A DNA stretch of 64,000 bases from contig NZ_FMWX01000001.1 in the NCBI RefSeq assembly GCF_900103265.1, forward strand, positions 434,001-498,000. The letters run 5' to 3'. The DNA comes from Sphingomonas sp. NFR15. GTDB taxonomy: Bacteria > Pseudomonadota > Alphaproteobacteria > Sphingomonadales > Sphingomonadaceae. The translations under genes and the position numbers were made by a program. Below the pieces are notes generated by a model. It saw only the letters and a list, made by a program, of their open reading frames with translations, was not told the origin of the DNA and searched no databases. Below are positions 48,267 to 57,341 of the stretch, in pieces (position 1 is the stretch's first letter; each line of letters starts with the position of its first letter).

Positions 48267-48959
48267 ATGGCCCGGGCCAAGATGTTGCTGGTGGAAGACG
48301 ATGCCGCGCTTGCCGAATTGCTGATCTGGCACTTCAAGCGCGAAGATTTCGACGTGAAGCAGACCGCCGACGGCGAGGAGGCGCTGCTGCTCGCCAAGGA
48401 GGCGACGCCCGATATCGTGTTGCTCGACTGGATGGTCGAGGGGTTGTCGGGAATCGAAGTATGCCGCCGCCTGCGCCGCATGCCTGAAACCGCGAACGTG
48501 CCGATCATCATGCTCACCGCGCGCGGCGAGGAGGAGGACCGCGTGCGCGGGCTGGAGACCGGCGCGGACGATTACGTCACCAAGCCGTTTTCCCCGCGCG
48601 AGCTGGTCGCCCGCGTCGGCGCGGTGCTGCGCCGGGTGCGGCCGGCGCTGGCGGGCGAACAGCTCACCTATTCGGACATCGAGATGGACACGGTCGGCCA
48701 CAAGGTCCGCCGCGCGGGCGAGGTGATCCCGCTCGGCCCGACCGAGTTCCGCCTGCTCAAGCATTTCCTCGAACATCCCGGCTGGGTGTTCTCGCGCGAA
48801 CGGCTGCTCGATGCGGTCTGGGGGCATGACAGCGATATCGAAAGCCGCACCGTCGACGTCCACATCCGCCGGTTGCGCAAGGCGATCAACGGGGACGACC
48901 GGCCCGACATCATCCGCACCGTGCGCTCGGCGGGCTATGCGCTGGATTCGGGGGCTTAA
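48267..48959 (+). CDS. phoB: Phosphate-regulon response regulator PhoB
   Basis: The 230-residue protein has a receiver domain with the acidic pair at 11-12, phosphoacceptor Asp54 (IVLLDWMVEG), Thr84 in IIMLTA and Lys106 in TKPFSP. The OmpR-type winged-helix DNA-binding domain follows (GPTEFRLLKHFLEHPGWVFS, SRTVDVHIRRLRKAI). When phosphorylated by PhoR it activates PHO-box promoters, including the one proposed before pstS. It is the last gene of the cluster. Confidence 0.96.
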   Translation: MARAKMLLVEDDAALAELLIWHFKREDFDVKQTADGEEALLLAKEATPDIVLLDWMVEGLSGIEVCRRLRRMPETANVPIIMLTARGEEEDRVRGLETGADDYVTKPFSPRELVARVGAVLRRVRPALAGEQLTYSDIEMDTVGHKVRRAGEVIPLGPTEFRLLKHFLEHPGWVFSRERLLDAVWGHDSDIESRTVDVHIRRLRKAINGDDRPDIIRTVRSAGYALDSGA

Positions 48960-49077
48960 GAGCGACGGTTCACCCGCAATTTTCGAATCGCGAGCGAAAC
49001 GAGGGAGCCTTTGCGCGTTGATGTGCGTTAACCCGGCGCGCAGCGGAAATGCTGCCCGTTTTTGCAGGAGTGAACCG

Positions 49078-49404
49078 ATGAAGCTGATGATGCTTGCCGC
49101 GCTGGCGGTTGCCACCCCCGTTGCCGGCTTTGCCCAGATGGCGCCGGCGCCCGACGCCCAGACCGCTCCCGCCGCGCCGGCGGACCCCGCCGCCCAGGCG
49201 CCCACCGCTGACCAGACTGCGGCTGCTCCTGCCGCCCCCGCCGCGGCTGCGCCGACCGGGCAGGTCCAGATGGGCGCGCCCGTCGCCAACCCCGCGCCCG
49301 CGGCGCCCGAAAGCTATCCGGTTTGCTCGGCGACCGTGAAGGACCAGTGCCGCGAAGGCGCCGGCGGTGGCCACAAGATGGCACACCGCAAGCACAAGAA
49401 GTAA
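49078..49404 (+). CDS. Exported Ala/Pro-rich small protein
   Basis: The 108-residue protein has a signal peptide (LMMLAALAVATPVAGFAQ). A low-complexity Ala/Pro/Gln/Thr stretch follows (about residues 20-80), then SYPVCSATVKDQCREGAGGG with two cysteines and a basic tail (HKMAHRKHKK). No domain is known. GCAGGAGTG lies upstream of the ATG. The N-terminal layout resembles that of the EF-hand protein at 26198-26692, but there are no EF hands. A terminator follows. Confidence 0.72.
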   Translation: MKLMMLAALAVATPVAGFAQMAPAPDAQTAPAAPADPAAQAPTADQTAAAPAAPAAAAPTGQVQMGAPVANPAPAAPESYPVCSATVKDQCREGAGGGHKMAHRKHKK

Positions 49405-49410
49405 GTCGAT

Positions 49411-49436
49411 CGGGGCGGGCGAGCGCGCCCGCCCCG
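49411..49436. terminator. Bidirectional hairpin terminator
   Basis: CGGGGCGGGCG (49411-49421) and CGCCCGCCCCG (49426-49436) form a perfect 11-bp stem with a 4-base loop, followed by TCTCATC. It separates the converging Ala/Pro-rich gene and modC. Confidence 0.7.
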
Positions 49437-49445
49437 TCTCATCGC

Positions 49446-50054
49446 TTATTCCACCGAGACGATCCGCGTGCCGATCCGTTCGGCCTCGCCAGCGTCATGC
49501 GTCACCATCAATATCGGCAAGCGCGCCGTATCGCGGATATGCTCGATCGCGGTCAGGATTTCCTCGCGTCGCGCACGATCGAGCGACGACAGCGGTTCAT
49601 CGAGCAGCAGGAACCGGGGCGCGCCGAGCAAGGCGCGGCCGATCGTGACACGCCGAGCCTCGCCGCCGGACAGCGTTCGCGGCCAGCGATCAAGCAGGTG
49701 CCCGATACCGAGGAAGTCGATCGCCGCCATCTCCACACGGCCACCCGGCGCGCCATAGCGCAAATTGTCCCGCACGCGGAGGTGCGGAAACAGCCGCGGC
49801 TCTTGGAAGACATAGCCCGCCCGGCGGCGCTCGGGCGGCAGGTCGATCCCCGCGTCCGCATCGAACAGCGTCTCACCGCTTACCCGAACATGGCCCGCGT
49901 CCGGCCGCAACAGACCTGCGATCATGTTGAGCACGCTCGTCTTGCCTGCACCGGACGGGCCGAACAGCACCGTAGCGCCTTCGCCGGCGGTCAGAGCGAA
50001 ATCGATCCGGGTTTCGCCGATTCGCTTGGTCAGGCGCAGGTCAAACGCCACCAT
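49446..50054 (-). CDS. modC: Molybdate ABC transporter ATP-binding protein, short form
   Basis: The 202-residue protein has only the ATPase domain: Walker A GPSGAGKTSV, Q-loop YVFQEPRLFP, signature LSGGEARRVTI, Walker B FLLLDEPLSSLD and switch His MVTHDAGEAER. E. coli ModC has about 352 residues, including a C-terminal TOBE domain that binds molybdate and regulates uptake. That domain is absent here and no frame for it follows. The start overlaps modB by 14 bases. With modB and modA it forms a molybdate, or possibly tungstate, importer. Confidence 0.88.
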   Translation of the reverse strand: MVAFDLRLTKRIGETRIDFALTAGEGATVLFGPSGAGKTSVLNMIAGLLRPDAGHVRVSGETLFDADAGIDLPPERRRAGYVFQEPRLFPHLRVRDNLRYGAPGGRVEMAAIDFLGIGHLLDRWPRTLSGGEARRVTIGRALLGAPRFLLLDEPLSSLDRARREEILTAIEHIRDTARLPILMVTHDAGEAERIGTRIVSVE

Positions 50055-50730
50055 GCCCCCTTCCCGCCCGACGCACCAGCAGCTCGGACGCGACGAGCGC
50101 CGCCAGCGACAGCGCGACCGAAATCACCGACAGCCGCCATACGAGCGCGTCGCCGCCGGGCTGTTGCAGCGCGCTGTAGATCGCCAGCGGCAGCGTCTGC
50201 GTCTCACCCGGCACGTTCGAGACGAAGGTGATCGTCGCGCCGAACTCGCCCAGCCCGCGCGCGAAGCCGAGCACCAGCCCCGCCGCGACGCCGGGCAGGC
50301 TGAGCGGCAGCGTGATCGTGCGGAACACCCGCCACCGCCCCGCGCCGAGCGTGCGCGCGGCATTCTCGAACCGCCGATCGACCGCCTCGATCGACAGCCG
50401 CATCGCGCGCACCATCAGCGGCAGCGCCATCACCCCCGCCGCGATCGCCGCGCCCGTCCAGCGAAACAGCACGGTGACCCCGAATGCGCGATCGAGCCAG
50501 TGGCCGATCAGGCCGGATGGCGCGAACAGGATCAGCAGCACCCATCCCGTCACCACCGGCGGCACCACCAGCGGCAGGTGAACGAGCGCATCGACCAACA
50601 GCTTGCCCGGGAACGCCGCGCGCGCGAGCAGCCAGGCGAGCGCGAACGCAATCGGCAACGTCATCACGATCGCGACGAGCCCGACGCGCAGGGAGAGCGC
50701 GACGATCTGCCATTCGGTCGCGGTCAGCAT
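50041..50730 (-). CDS. modB: Molybdate ABC transporter permease ModB
   Basis: The 229-residue membrane protein has about five helices (LSLRVGLVAIVMTLPIAFAL, LVHLPLVVPPVVTGWVLLIL). The ATPase-docking loop is ENAARTLGAGRWRVFRTITL. GEFGATITFVSN is typical of the family. ATG 50730 (MLTATEWQIV) begins the homologous part; the open frame continues 26 codons into a family B repeat, which shows it is not the start. Its end overlaps modC. Confidence 0.92.
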   Translation of the reverse strand: MLTATEWQIVALSLRVGLVAIVMTLPIAFALAWLLARAAFPGKLLVDALVHLPLVVPPVVTGWVLLILFAPSGLIGHWLDRAFGVTVLFRWTGAAIAAGVMALPLMVRAMRLSIEAVDRRFENAARTLGAGRWRVFRTITLPLSLPGVAAGLVLGFARGLGEFGATITFVSNVPGETQTLPLAIYSALQQPGGDALVWRLSVISVALSLAALVASELLVRRAGRGHGGV

Positions 50731-50756
50731 CGGCGGAACCGAGCACCGCCCGCCCC

Positions 50757-50836
50757 TTCGCACTGAGCGAAGTCGAAGTGCGTGCTCCACGCGATTCGCT
50801 CCGGACACGTCCTTCGACTAAGCTCAGGACGAACGG
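50757..50836. repeat. Family B repeat between modB and modA
   Basis: TTCGCACTGAGCGAAGTCGA and the closing TCAGGACGAACGG form imperfect inverted arms. This is the first of two copies in the 276-base gap between modA and modB. Confidence 0.7.
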
Positions 50837-50923
50837 CGGAGTGGTGGCCCGAGCGACCGCGCGCCGGGGCGAGAGGCCATATCGCAGCGATCAGCATCGG
50901 CATCGGCCCCCGCCACCCTCCAA

Positions 50924-50983
50924 CCCGTTCGCACTGAGCGAAGTCGAAGTGCGTGGCCCAGGCGAGTCGCTCAGGACGAACGG
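50924..50983. repeat. Second family B repeat between modB and modA
   Basis: CCCGTTCGCACTGAGCGAAG pairs imperfectly with CAGGACGAACGG ending at 50983. It shares the internal GCACTGAGCGAAGTCGAAGT with the neighbouring copy, so one may have duplicated from the other. Confidence 0.7.
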
Positions 50984-51006
50984 AGTAGAGCGTGCCAAGC
51001 CAGCGC

Positions 51007-51762
51007 TCACCGCGCCGAGAAGCCGTAGCGGACGAAAATCGCTTTGCCCGCCCTGCTCAGCAGGAACCGCCGGAAGCCCTCGCCCTCGGCGTTGGTCGAC
51101 GCCGCCAGCCGTGCCACCGGATAGGTGATCGGCGGATGTGTGGTTTCGGGAAACACGCCCGCGATGCGCACCTTGGCCGAGGCGCGCGCGTCGGTCGCGT
51201 AGACGATGCCGAGCGGCGCGACGCCGCGCTCGACCAGCGCGAGGGTCGCACGGACGTTCTCGGCCGAGACGATATGCGGTTGCACCGCCGACAGCACGCC
51301 GAGCCGCACCAACGCGGTGCGGCCGTATTTGCCCGCCGGCACCGCCGGATCGGCCATCGCCAGCGGCCCCGCGCTCAGGAAGCGCGCGAGCCGCGCGCCG
51401 CCCGCGGGCGCGCGCACGCGCTGCGCCGCCGGCCCGACGATCACCAGCCGGTTGCCGAGGAAGGTCACGCGCGTCGCCGGCACGATCAGGTGCTTCGCCG
51501 CGATCGCATCCATCCACGCCTCGTCGGCGGAGACGAACAGATCCGCACGCGCGCCCGCTTCGATCTGCCGGGCAAGCGCCGACGAGCCGGCGAACGACAC
51601 CACCGGACGGGCATGGCCCCGCGCCGCCCAGGCATCGGCGGCGGCGCTCATCGATTCCTGCAAGCTCGCCGCCGCCAGCACCAGCGGCGGCGTCGGCGGC
51701 GCGGCGCGCGCAGCGCTCGCGCTCAGAAGCAACAGCAGCGCGGCGATCAGGCGAGTCAGCAT
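51007..51762 (-). CDS. modA: Molybdate-binding periplasmic protein ModA
   Basis: The 251-residue protein has a signal peptide (LTRLIAALLLLLSASAARA). The mature protein has VLAAASLQESMSAAADAW, FAGSSALARQIEAGARAD, VSADEAWMD and AENVRATLALVERGVAPLGI, the oxyanion-binding segments of ModA. ATG 51762 is fixed by the signal peptide; the open frame runs 56 codons further without homology. It is upstream of modB on the same strand, separated by two repeats. Confidence 0.93.
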   Translation of the reverse strand: MLTRLIAALLLLLSASAARAAPPTPPLVLAAASLQESMSAAADAWAARGHARPVVSFAGSSALARQIEAGARADLFVSADEAWMDAIAAKHLIVPATRVTFLGNRLVIVGPAAQRVRAPAGGARLARFLSAGPLAMADPAVPAGKYGRTALVRLGVLSAVQPHIVSAENVRATLALVERGVAPLGIVYATDARASAKVRIAGVFPETTHPPITYPVARLAASTNAEGEGFRRFLLSRAGKAIFVRYGFSAR

Positions 51763-51794
51763 ATCCGACGATATACAGCGTTCGCGGCGCAGCG

Positions 51795-54700
51795 CTACAG
51801 CGTCACCCGTCCGGTCCGCGCGAGCTTGCCCCAGCCGACCTTCGGCCCGCGCAGCGCCTGCGTGATCGCCTTGAGCACGACATAATACATCACCTGCCGA
51901 TAGCCGATCCGCTGCGGAATCAGCAGCCACAGCAGCCGCCAGTTCTCGCGGCGTTCGAGCGCGAAGGCGATCGTCGCAGCGAGCAGGTCGATCGCGGTGA
52001 ACACCAGCCAGTAGATCAGCATCGTCTCGACGTCATGCTGGGTCTGCGCCCAGCCATGCGCGCGCACCGCGATATAGGTCATGATGAAGCTGACGATCAG
52101 CGCGAGATCGATGATCGGCGAGATCGCCGCCAGCACGATCTGGAACAGGATCGCCTGCGGCAGCCCGACGCGCGCGAGTCCCGCCGGCTTTCCGCGCACC
52201 ATCACGCCGCCATGCTTCCACAAACATTGCAGCGTGCCATAGGCCCAGCGGAACCGCTGTTTCGCCAAGCCCTTGAAGCTTTCCGGGCTTTCGGTCCAGG
52301 CGACGGCATATTGATCGTAATGGACGCGCCAGCCCGCGCGCTGGATCGCGATCGTCAGATCCTGATCCTCGGCGAGCGTATCGTCGGGATAGCCGCCGAC
52401 GCTCTTGATCGCTTCGAGCCGCCACGCGCCCACCGCGCCGGGCACCACCGTCATCGCGTTTAGCCGCGCCAGCGCGCGCCGTTCGAGATTCTGCGCGGTG
52501 ATATATTCGAGCGCCTGCCAACGGGTGATGAGGTTCACCCGATTGCCGACCTTGGCATTGCCCGCGACCGCGCCCAGCGCCGGATCGACGAACCAGCGCG
52601 CCAGCCGCGCGATCGTGGTCGGCTCGAACTGCGTGTCGGCATCGAGCGCGATGACGATCTCGCCGGTCGCCAGCGTCAGCCCCTGGTTGAGCGCACGCGC
52701 CTTGCCGCCATTCTCCAGCGTGAGCAGCCGGACGCGCGGTTCGTCGGCAAAGGCGGTGCGGACGATCTCGCTGGTGCGGTCGCTCGATCCGTCGTCGATC
52801 ACGATCACTTCGAGCCGCACGTCGGTGCTCGCGAGCACACCGCGCACCGCGCGTTCGATCACCGGTTCCTCGTTGAACGCCGGGATCATCACCGTGACGA
52901 AGCGGGTCGGGTCGATCGGCGGGAACACCGTCCGGCCTTCGCGCCGCGCCTGGATCAGCGCCAGCGCCGAGAGGGTCAGCGCGCGCGCGATGCCGATCGT
53001 GATCGCGAAGAAGAAAATCCAGCCGAGCGCCACCACGATCGAGCCGAGCGCGGTGAACACGAACAGATCGGCCGAGGACGCGAGCCGGTCGCTCTCCGAG
53101 ATCGGCGGCATCGCGACATCGCGCGAGATCCCCGCCAGTGCTGACACCGGCACGAAGCGGATGCCCTTGGCGCGAAGCTGATCGATGATCTGCGGCAGCG
53201 CCTCGACGGTCTGCTGGCGGTTGCCGCCGCCGTCGTGGAGCAGGATGATGTTGCGGCTGCAACTCGCGTCGGAATTGGCGTCACAATGCGGCGGCGGAAA
53301 GACTTGCGACACCGCCGTATCGACGATCGCCGCCACGCCGGGGCGCTTCCAGTCGTTCGGATCGACGTGCAGCCCGACCGAGATGTAGCCGCGGTTCTGC
53401 GCCTGCAACGCCGGCTCGATTTCGTCTGCGGTGGTCGGCTCGGCGTCCCCGAAATAGGGCGCGCGGAACAGCCGCAGCGATCGGCCGGTGAACGCCTGGA
53501 ACAGCCGCTGCGTGGTGTTGAGCTGAAAGGCCGTCTCGGTGTCGCTCGATCCCGCCATGTTGGGGTGCGTATAGCTATGGCTGCCGACCTCATGCCCCTC
53601 GCGGACCATTCGGTTGAGCAGCGAGCGCTGGGTCAGTGCGTTCTCGCCGATCACGAAGAAGGTGGCGGGGACGTGCTCGGCCTTGAGGATGTCGAGGATC
53701 TTTGGCGTCCAGGTCGGGTCCGGGCCATCGTCGAAGGTCAGGGCGACATAGCCCGGCTTGTAGCCGGTGCGCTGCACCACATAGGGCGATGGCAAGCGCG
53801 TGAAGTCCACGCGGTCGATCATGCCGTTGACGGCGGTGGCATTGCGCACGCCGGTAACGGGCACGCCGGCGATCTTGAGGATTTCGCCGTTGCCGTCGAT
53901 ATCGACATCGGTGCCGACCGGGATCGTGTCGATCGCGGACGGCGCCGGCAACGTGCGATGGGCGCGCCCGAAGATCGACCATAGGCCGGGATCTTCCGAA
54001 CCGAGCCGCCACAGCGCCACAGCGCCGAGCTTGGCGCGATTGAGGAAGCGAATCTGGTTGTAGGCGGAAGGCGCGTCGAGCAGCCACAGCACGTGGCGGA
54101 CGTTGCCCTCCTGATAGGCGAAGCTGGTGTTCCCGCTCGCTTTGTCGAACACCGGCGTCGCACCGGATTCGCGCGCCGCCTCCCACGCTTCGTCGATCGC
54201 GACCGGATCGCCGCCGGATGCGCTGTCGCTATGCCAGTCATAGCCGTAGTTGCCGATCGCGACGACGATCTTGTTGCGCGGCACGCCCGACGCAGCACGC
54301 ACGACGGCATTCTCAAACCACGCCTGCGATGCGATCGGGCCAGGCGGGCTGCTGAGTTCGTGCTGGTCGTACGCCATCAGGAAAACGCGATCGACGATGG
54401 TGGCGAACGCCTTCACGTCCCACGCATTCTCACCGACCGGCACCGCGATCGCCACCACCCAGCCGCGCTTGGCGAAGCGGGCCTTGGCCTCGCGCAGAAA
54501 CGCCCGGTAATCGGGCAGGCTCTTGCGCGGCAGTTCCTCGAAATCGAAGAACGCGCCGCCAGCCTGGTTCGCGGCGAGCCAGGGTTCGAGCTTGTCGAGC
54601 AACGCGCGGCGGGTCGCGGGACGGTGCAGCAACGCGGCCATGCCGGCGCCATCCCAATTGCCCTGTTCGGCGTTCTGGATCATCGGCAGCAGCAGGGGCC

Positions 54701-55169
54701 TGCGCACGGCGCGGTTGAGGATCGCTTTGCCCGCCGCATCGCGAAACACGGTGATGTGGTGGTTCGGCCCGGTAACGCTCACCCAGCCGGGAATCAGCCA
54801 GTCGAGTTCGTTGATATGACGGCGCAACGAAGAGGCGCTCGACGGATCCCACGGCACATGGAAGGCGATCGCGAGCGGCGTGTCATCGGCGGGTTGGACG
54901 CCGCGCGGCGGCGCCCCGGTGAGCATCCGGGCGTAATCGAGCAGTTCGCGGCGGGTCCGCTTGAGCAGCGGTTCATGCGGCGGCGGCAGGCGGACGAGCG
55001 CCGCATGTTCCGATTCGACCGGCAGAAGCGGCGCGGGCGGCACGATGCCGATCGTCAGCCCCAGCGCGACGATCGACAAGATCGTGAGCACGATGAACGC
55101 GCCGACCGCCAGGGCGAAGCGCCGCCGCCGCCGCCCGGACGCATCGAAGAAAACCGGCGCATTCGCCAT
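51795..55169 (-). CDS. Fusion of GH18-like, polysaccharide deacetylase and family 2 glycosyltransferase domains
   Basis: The 1124-residue protein has an N-terminal membrane helix (AVGAFIVLTILSIVALGL, about 21-40) and a GH18-like region (about 100-400) with FFDFEELP, where Asp209 and Glu211 sit at the chitinase-type catalytic position. A NodB deacetylase follows (about 475-680: VALTFDDGPDP, HSYTH at 531-535), then a membrane segment and a GT2 domain (about 755-980: MIPAFNEEPV, DAD 843-845, EDQD 934-937, QRFRW 971-975), ending in more helices. Together these activities resemble PgaB plus PgaC for a poly-GlcNAc-like polymer. The product is inferred. The gene stands alone, upstream of tRNA-Pro. 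Confidence 0.88.
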   Translation of the reverse strand: MANAPVFFDASGRRRRRFALAVGAFIVLTILSIVALGLTIGIVPPAPLLPVESEHAALVRLPPPHEPLLKRTRRELLDYARMLTGAPPRGVQPADDTPLAIAFHVPWDPSSASSLRRHINELDWLIPGWVSVTGPNHHITVFRDAAGKAILNRAVRRPLLLPMIQNAEQGNWDGAGMAALLHRPATRRALLDKLEPWLAANQAGGAFFDFEELPRKSLPDYRAFLREAKARFAKRGWVVAIAVPVGENAWDVKAFATIVDRVFLMAYDQHELSSPPGPIASQAWFENAVVRAASGVPRNKIVVAIGNYGYDWHSDSASGGDPVAIDEAWEAARESGATPVFDKASGNTSFAYQEGNVRHVLWLLDAPSAYNQIRFLNRAKLGAVALWRLGSEDPGLWSIFGRAHRTLPAPSAIDTIPVGTDVDIDGNGEILKIAGVPVTGVRNATAVNGMIDRVDFTRLPSPYVVQRTGYKPGYVALTFDDGPDPTWTPKILDILKAEHVPATFFVIGENALTQRSLLNRMVREGHEVGSHSYTHPNMAGSSDTETAFQLNTTQRLFQAFTGRSLRLFRAPYFGDAEPTTADEIEPALQAQNRGYISVGLHVDPNDWKRPGVAAIVDTAVSQVFPPPHCDANSDASCSRNIILLHDGGGNRQQTVEALPQIIDQLRAKGIRFVPVSALAGISRDVAMPPISESDRLASSADLFVFTALGSIVVALGWIFFFAITIGIARALTLSALALIQARREGRTVFPPIDPTRFVTVMIPAFNEEPVIERAVRGVLASTDVRLEVIVIDDGSSDRTSEIVRTAFADEPRVRLLTLENGGKARALNQGLTLATGEIVIALDADTQFEPTTIARLARWFVDPALGAVAGNAKVGNRVNLITRWQALEYITAQNLERRALARLNAMTVVPGAVGAWRLEAIKSVGGYPDDTLAEDQDLTIAIQRAGWRVHYDQYAVAWTESPESFKGLAKQRFRWAYGTLQCLWKHGGVMVRGKPAGLARVGLPQAILFQIVLAAISPIIDLALIVSFIMTYIAVRAHGWAQTQHDVETMLIYWLVFTAIDLLAATIAFALERRENWRLLWLLIPQRIGYRQVMYYVVLKAITQALRGPKVGWGKLARTGRVTL

Positions 55170-55382
55170 ATCTGCAATAATCCCCGTTACGGCCCTACCC
55201 TTATCAGCGCGGTGGCGCGCCCGAAAGCGGGCATGGCGATGACAAAGCGTTCATCCCCGCTGCCGCTCTGGGAAGAAAGGCCACGCGCGGCGCGGCGGAA
55301 ACCCGCGCAAATTTCATCGGCATGCCACTTTTGGCTTGCGAGCGCCCCGTCACGCCGCTAGGCGCACTCCCCTGCAATGTGT

Positions 55383-55459
55383 CGGGGCGTGGCGCAGTCT
55401 GGTAGCGCACTGGTCTCGGGGTCCAGGGGTCGTAGGTTCGAATCCTATCGCCCCGACCA
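55383..55459 (+). tRNA. tRNA-Pro (anticodon CGG)
   Basis: The 77-base cloverleaf is complete with an encoded CCA. The acceptor stem CGGGGCG pairs perfectly with CGCCCCG. The D-arm is GCGC-loop-GCGC. The anticodon loop is CTCGGGG, giving CGG at positions 34-36 with T33 and G37. The anticodon stem CTGGT/TCCAG has one T-T mismatch at its base. The variable region is five bases and the T-loop is TTCGAAT. It reads CCG, a frequent proline codon in this genome. Confidence 0.95.
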
Positions 55460-55578
55460 TTGCAGCGAAATCCAAAAGATGATGACCCTGAGCAACGGAC
55501 GGCGCGTTGGCGCGCTCGTGCGCAAACGCCGCGGATATGAAGCGGGCGCGACGCTCATGCGAGCGCCGCGCGCGCCGC

Positions 55579-56115
55579 TCAGCCCTTCTTCGCGCCGAGC
55601 GCCTTCAGCGCCGCCATCGTGCCCGAAACATGACCCTCGGGGCTCGGTTCGGACAGGACGTAGGCGATCTTGCCGTCCCGCCCGATCACGAACGAGGTGC
55701 GGTTCGACCAGCCGGTCTTCTGCGGCAGCGTCACGTCATAGCCGTTGATCGTCGCCGGGGTGGCGACGCCGACCGGGAACTTGTTGCGGCATTCGGTGAC
55801 GGAGAATTCCTTGATCCGCTCGGCGTTGCCCGCCGTCAGACCGATCAGCGTCGCGCCGAGCTTCTTATATTCGTCGGCGGCTTCGGCGAATTCATGCGCC
55901 TCGATCGTGCAGCCTTGCGTGAAAGCGGCCGGGAAGAAATACAGCACCACCGGCCCCTTCTTCAGCGCCGACTGGAGCGTGAAGGTGAAGGTCTTGCCGC
56001 CCACCGCCGCCTGGGTGGTGAACAACGGCGCCTTCGCCCCGACCGCGATCGCGGCATGAGCGGGCGCGGCGAGCGCGAGCGTGCCGGCGGCGACGGCAGT
56101 CAGAAACTTGAGCAT
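55579..56115 (-). CDS. Exported peroxiredoxin
   Basis: The 178-residue protein has a signal peptide (LTAVAAGTLALAAPAHA). The peroxidatic cysteine is Cys69 in FFPAAFTQGCTIE, which fits the PxxxTxxC motif. A second cysteine lies in VTECRNKF near residue 110 and could resolve the sulfenic acid. WSNRTSFVIGRDGKIAYVL is the conserved C-terminal strand. It reduces hydrogen peroxide or organic peroxides in the periplasm, an unusual place for a peroxiredoxin. TTAGGAGAAG precedes the ATG; the frame upstream is not used. Confidence 0.9.
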   Translation of the reverse strand: MLKFLTAVAAGTLALAAPAHAAIAVGAKAPLFTTQAAVGGKTFTFTLQSALKKGPVVLYFFPAAFTQGCTIEAHEFAEAADEYKKLGATLIGLTAGNAERIKEFSVTECRNKFPVGVATPATINGYDVTLPQKTGWSNRTSFVIGRDGKIAYVLSEPSPEGHVSGTMAALKALGAKKG

Positions 56116-56189
56116 CGATCTTCTCCTAAGGGACAGCGGGCGCATCGCCCCCCGCCGGCGACATACCATGCCGGCGGGGAACCACGCTA

Positions 56190-57155
56190 TTATTGCGTCG
56201 GGCCGAGTTTGGTGTTGAGCACCCAGCCGACATTGTCGTTCTCGTCGGCGACTTCCCACCACAGGCCGTTCTTGTTGCCGGTGGGATAGAGGATCGCACC
56301 CGGCGTGAGCGTGCGGATCGCCTTGCCGCTCGGCGAGGCGGTGGCGCGCATCGTGACCGGGCCGAGCGCGCTGAACGTCTTGGCCGGCGCGGCCTGGGCG
56401 GTGGCGGTGTCGCCAGGGGTGACGAGGCCGAGATCGTTGACGAGCTTCGAATAGGCCTGGATGAACGCCAACGTCACGATCTTGCCGATATCGGTGTTGT
56501 CGTAACCGCCGCCGACCACGCCGCCACCCGCGACACCGGCGAAGACGCCGCCGCCCCCGCCGAAGCTCAGCGAGTTCTTGGCGGCATAGCCGTCCTCGGT
56601 CGCGAGCGTTTCGGTGGTGCGGACGTTGGTGATCGACAGGACGACGTTCGCCTCCTGCTTGCGGCTGCGGATCCCGCCGACGAGGCCGCCGACCGGACCG
56701 CCGATCAGCCCGCCGAGGCCCGCGCCGATCCCGCTGCCGCTCGCGTTGCTGTTGGCGCCCTGCACTTCGGCCTGGAGCACGTAGTCCGCGGCCTTGATCT
56801 GGCCGACGCCCACGTTCGCGCCGCGCTGCAGACCGAGCCCGCCGCCGATGTCCCGCTCGCGCTGCGCCGCCTGAAGCCCGCTGCCGCGATCGACCAGATT
56901 GAAGCAGCCCGAACGCTGCACCAGCACCTTGAGCAGCTTCTGCGGCGGCGCGAGATTATACTGGGTCCAGCCACGCGGATCATCGCCATCGACGATCGAG
57001 AGCGTGCCGAGTTTCCTGGCGCAGCGCGGCACGTCGTTGGCGGTCGCCTCCTGCAGCTTCTGCGCGCCCGAGGGCTTGGCGAGCCGTTGTGCGGGCGCGA
57101 CCGCGGGCGCCATCGCCACACCCGCAACGAGTAGCGCCGAAATCATTGTACGCAT
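56190..57155 (-). CDS. CsgG-family exported protein with C-terminal SH3-like domain
   Basis: The 321-residue protein has a signal peptide ([17 protein letters not shown]). The CsgG/HfaB-like part includes [35 protein letters not shown] and [21 protein letters not shown], with a Gly-rich stretch ([20 protein letters not shown]). The last 65 residues ([37 protein letters not shown]) match an SH3-like domain. CsgG relatives form secretion channels or lipoprotein pores. No lipobox is seen, so it is probably a soluble or peripheral relative. It is divergent from lepA. Confidence 0.82.
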   Translation of the reverse strand: MRTMISALLVAGVAMAPAVAPAQRLAKPSGAQKLQEATANDVPRCARKLGTLSIVDGDDPRGWTQYNLAPPQKLLKVLVQRSGCFNLVDRGSGLQAAQRERDIGGGLGLQRGANVGVGQIKAADYVLQAEVQGANSNASGSGIGAGLGGLIGGPVGGLVGGIRSRKQEANVVLSITNVRTTETLATEDGYAAKNSLSFGGGGGVFAGVAGGGVVGGGYDNTDIGKIVTLAFIQAYSKLVNDLGLVTPGDTATAQAAPAKTFSALGPVTMRATASPSGKAIRTLTPGAILYPTGNKNGLWWEVADENDNVGWVLNTKLGPTQ

Positions 57156-57341
57156 CGATTATCCCCGTATTGTCTCGCGCGCGCCGATGTTTCGGCTGCG
57201 GGCGCATTTTGCATGGATGGACCGCGACCTCGAACACCGCGCGCGTACCATTTCGCAGGGGTGATCGCCAGTCTCTTGGGCGGGCGCTTTGGCTTATCGC
57301 GCAAGCAATGCTATCGGCTCCCCGACACCCCGTTTCACAGA

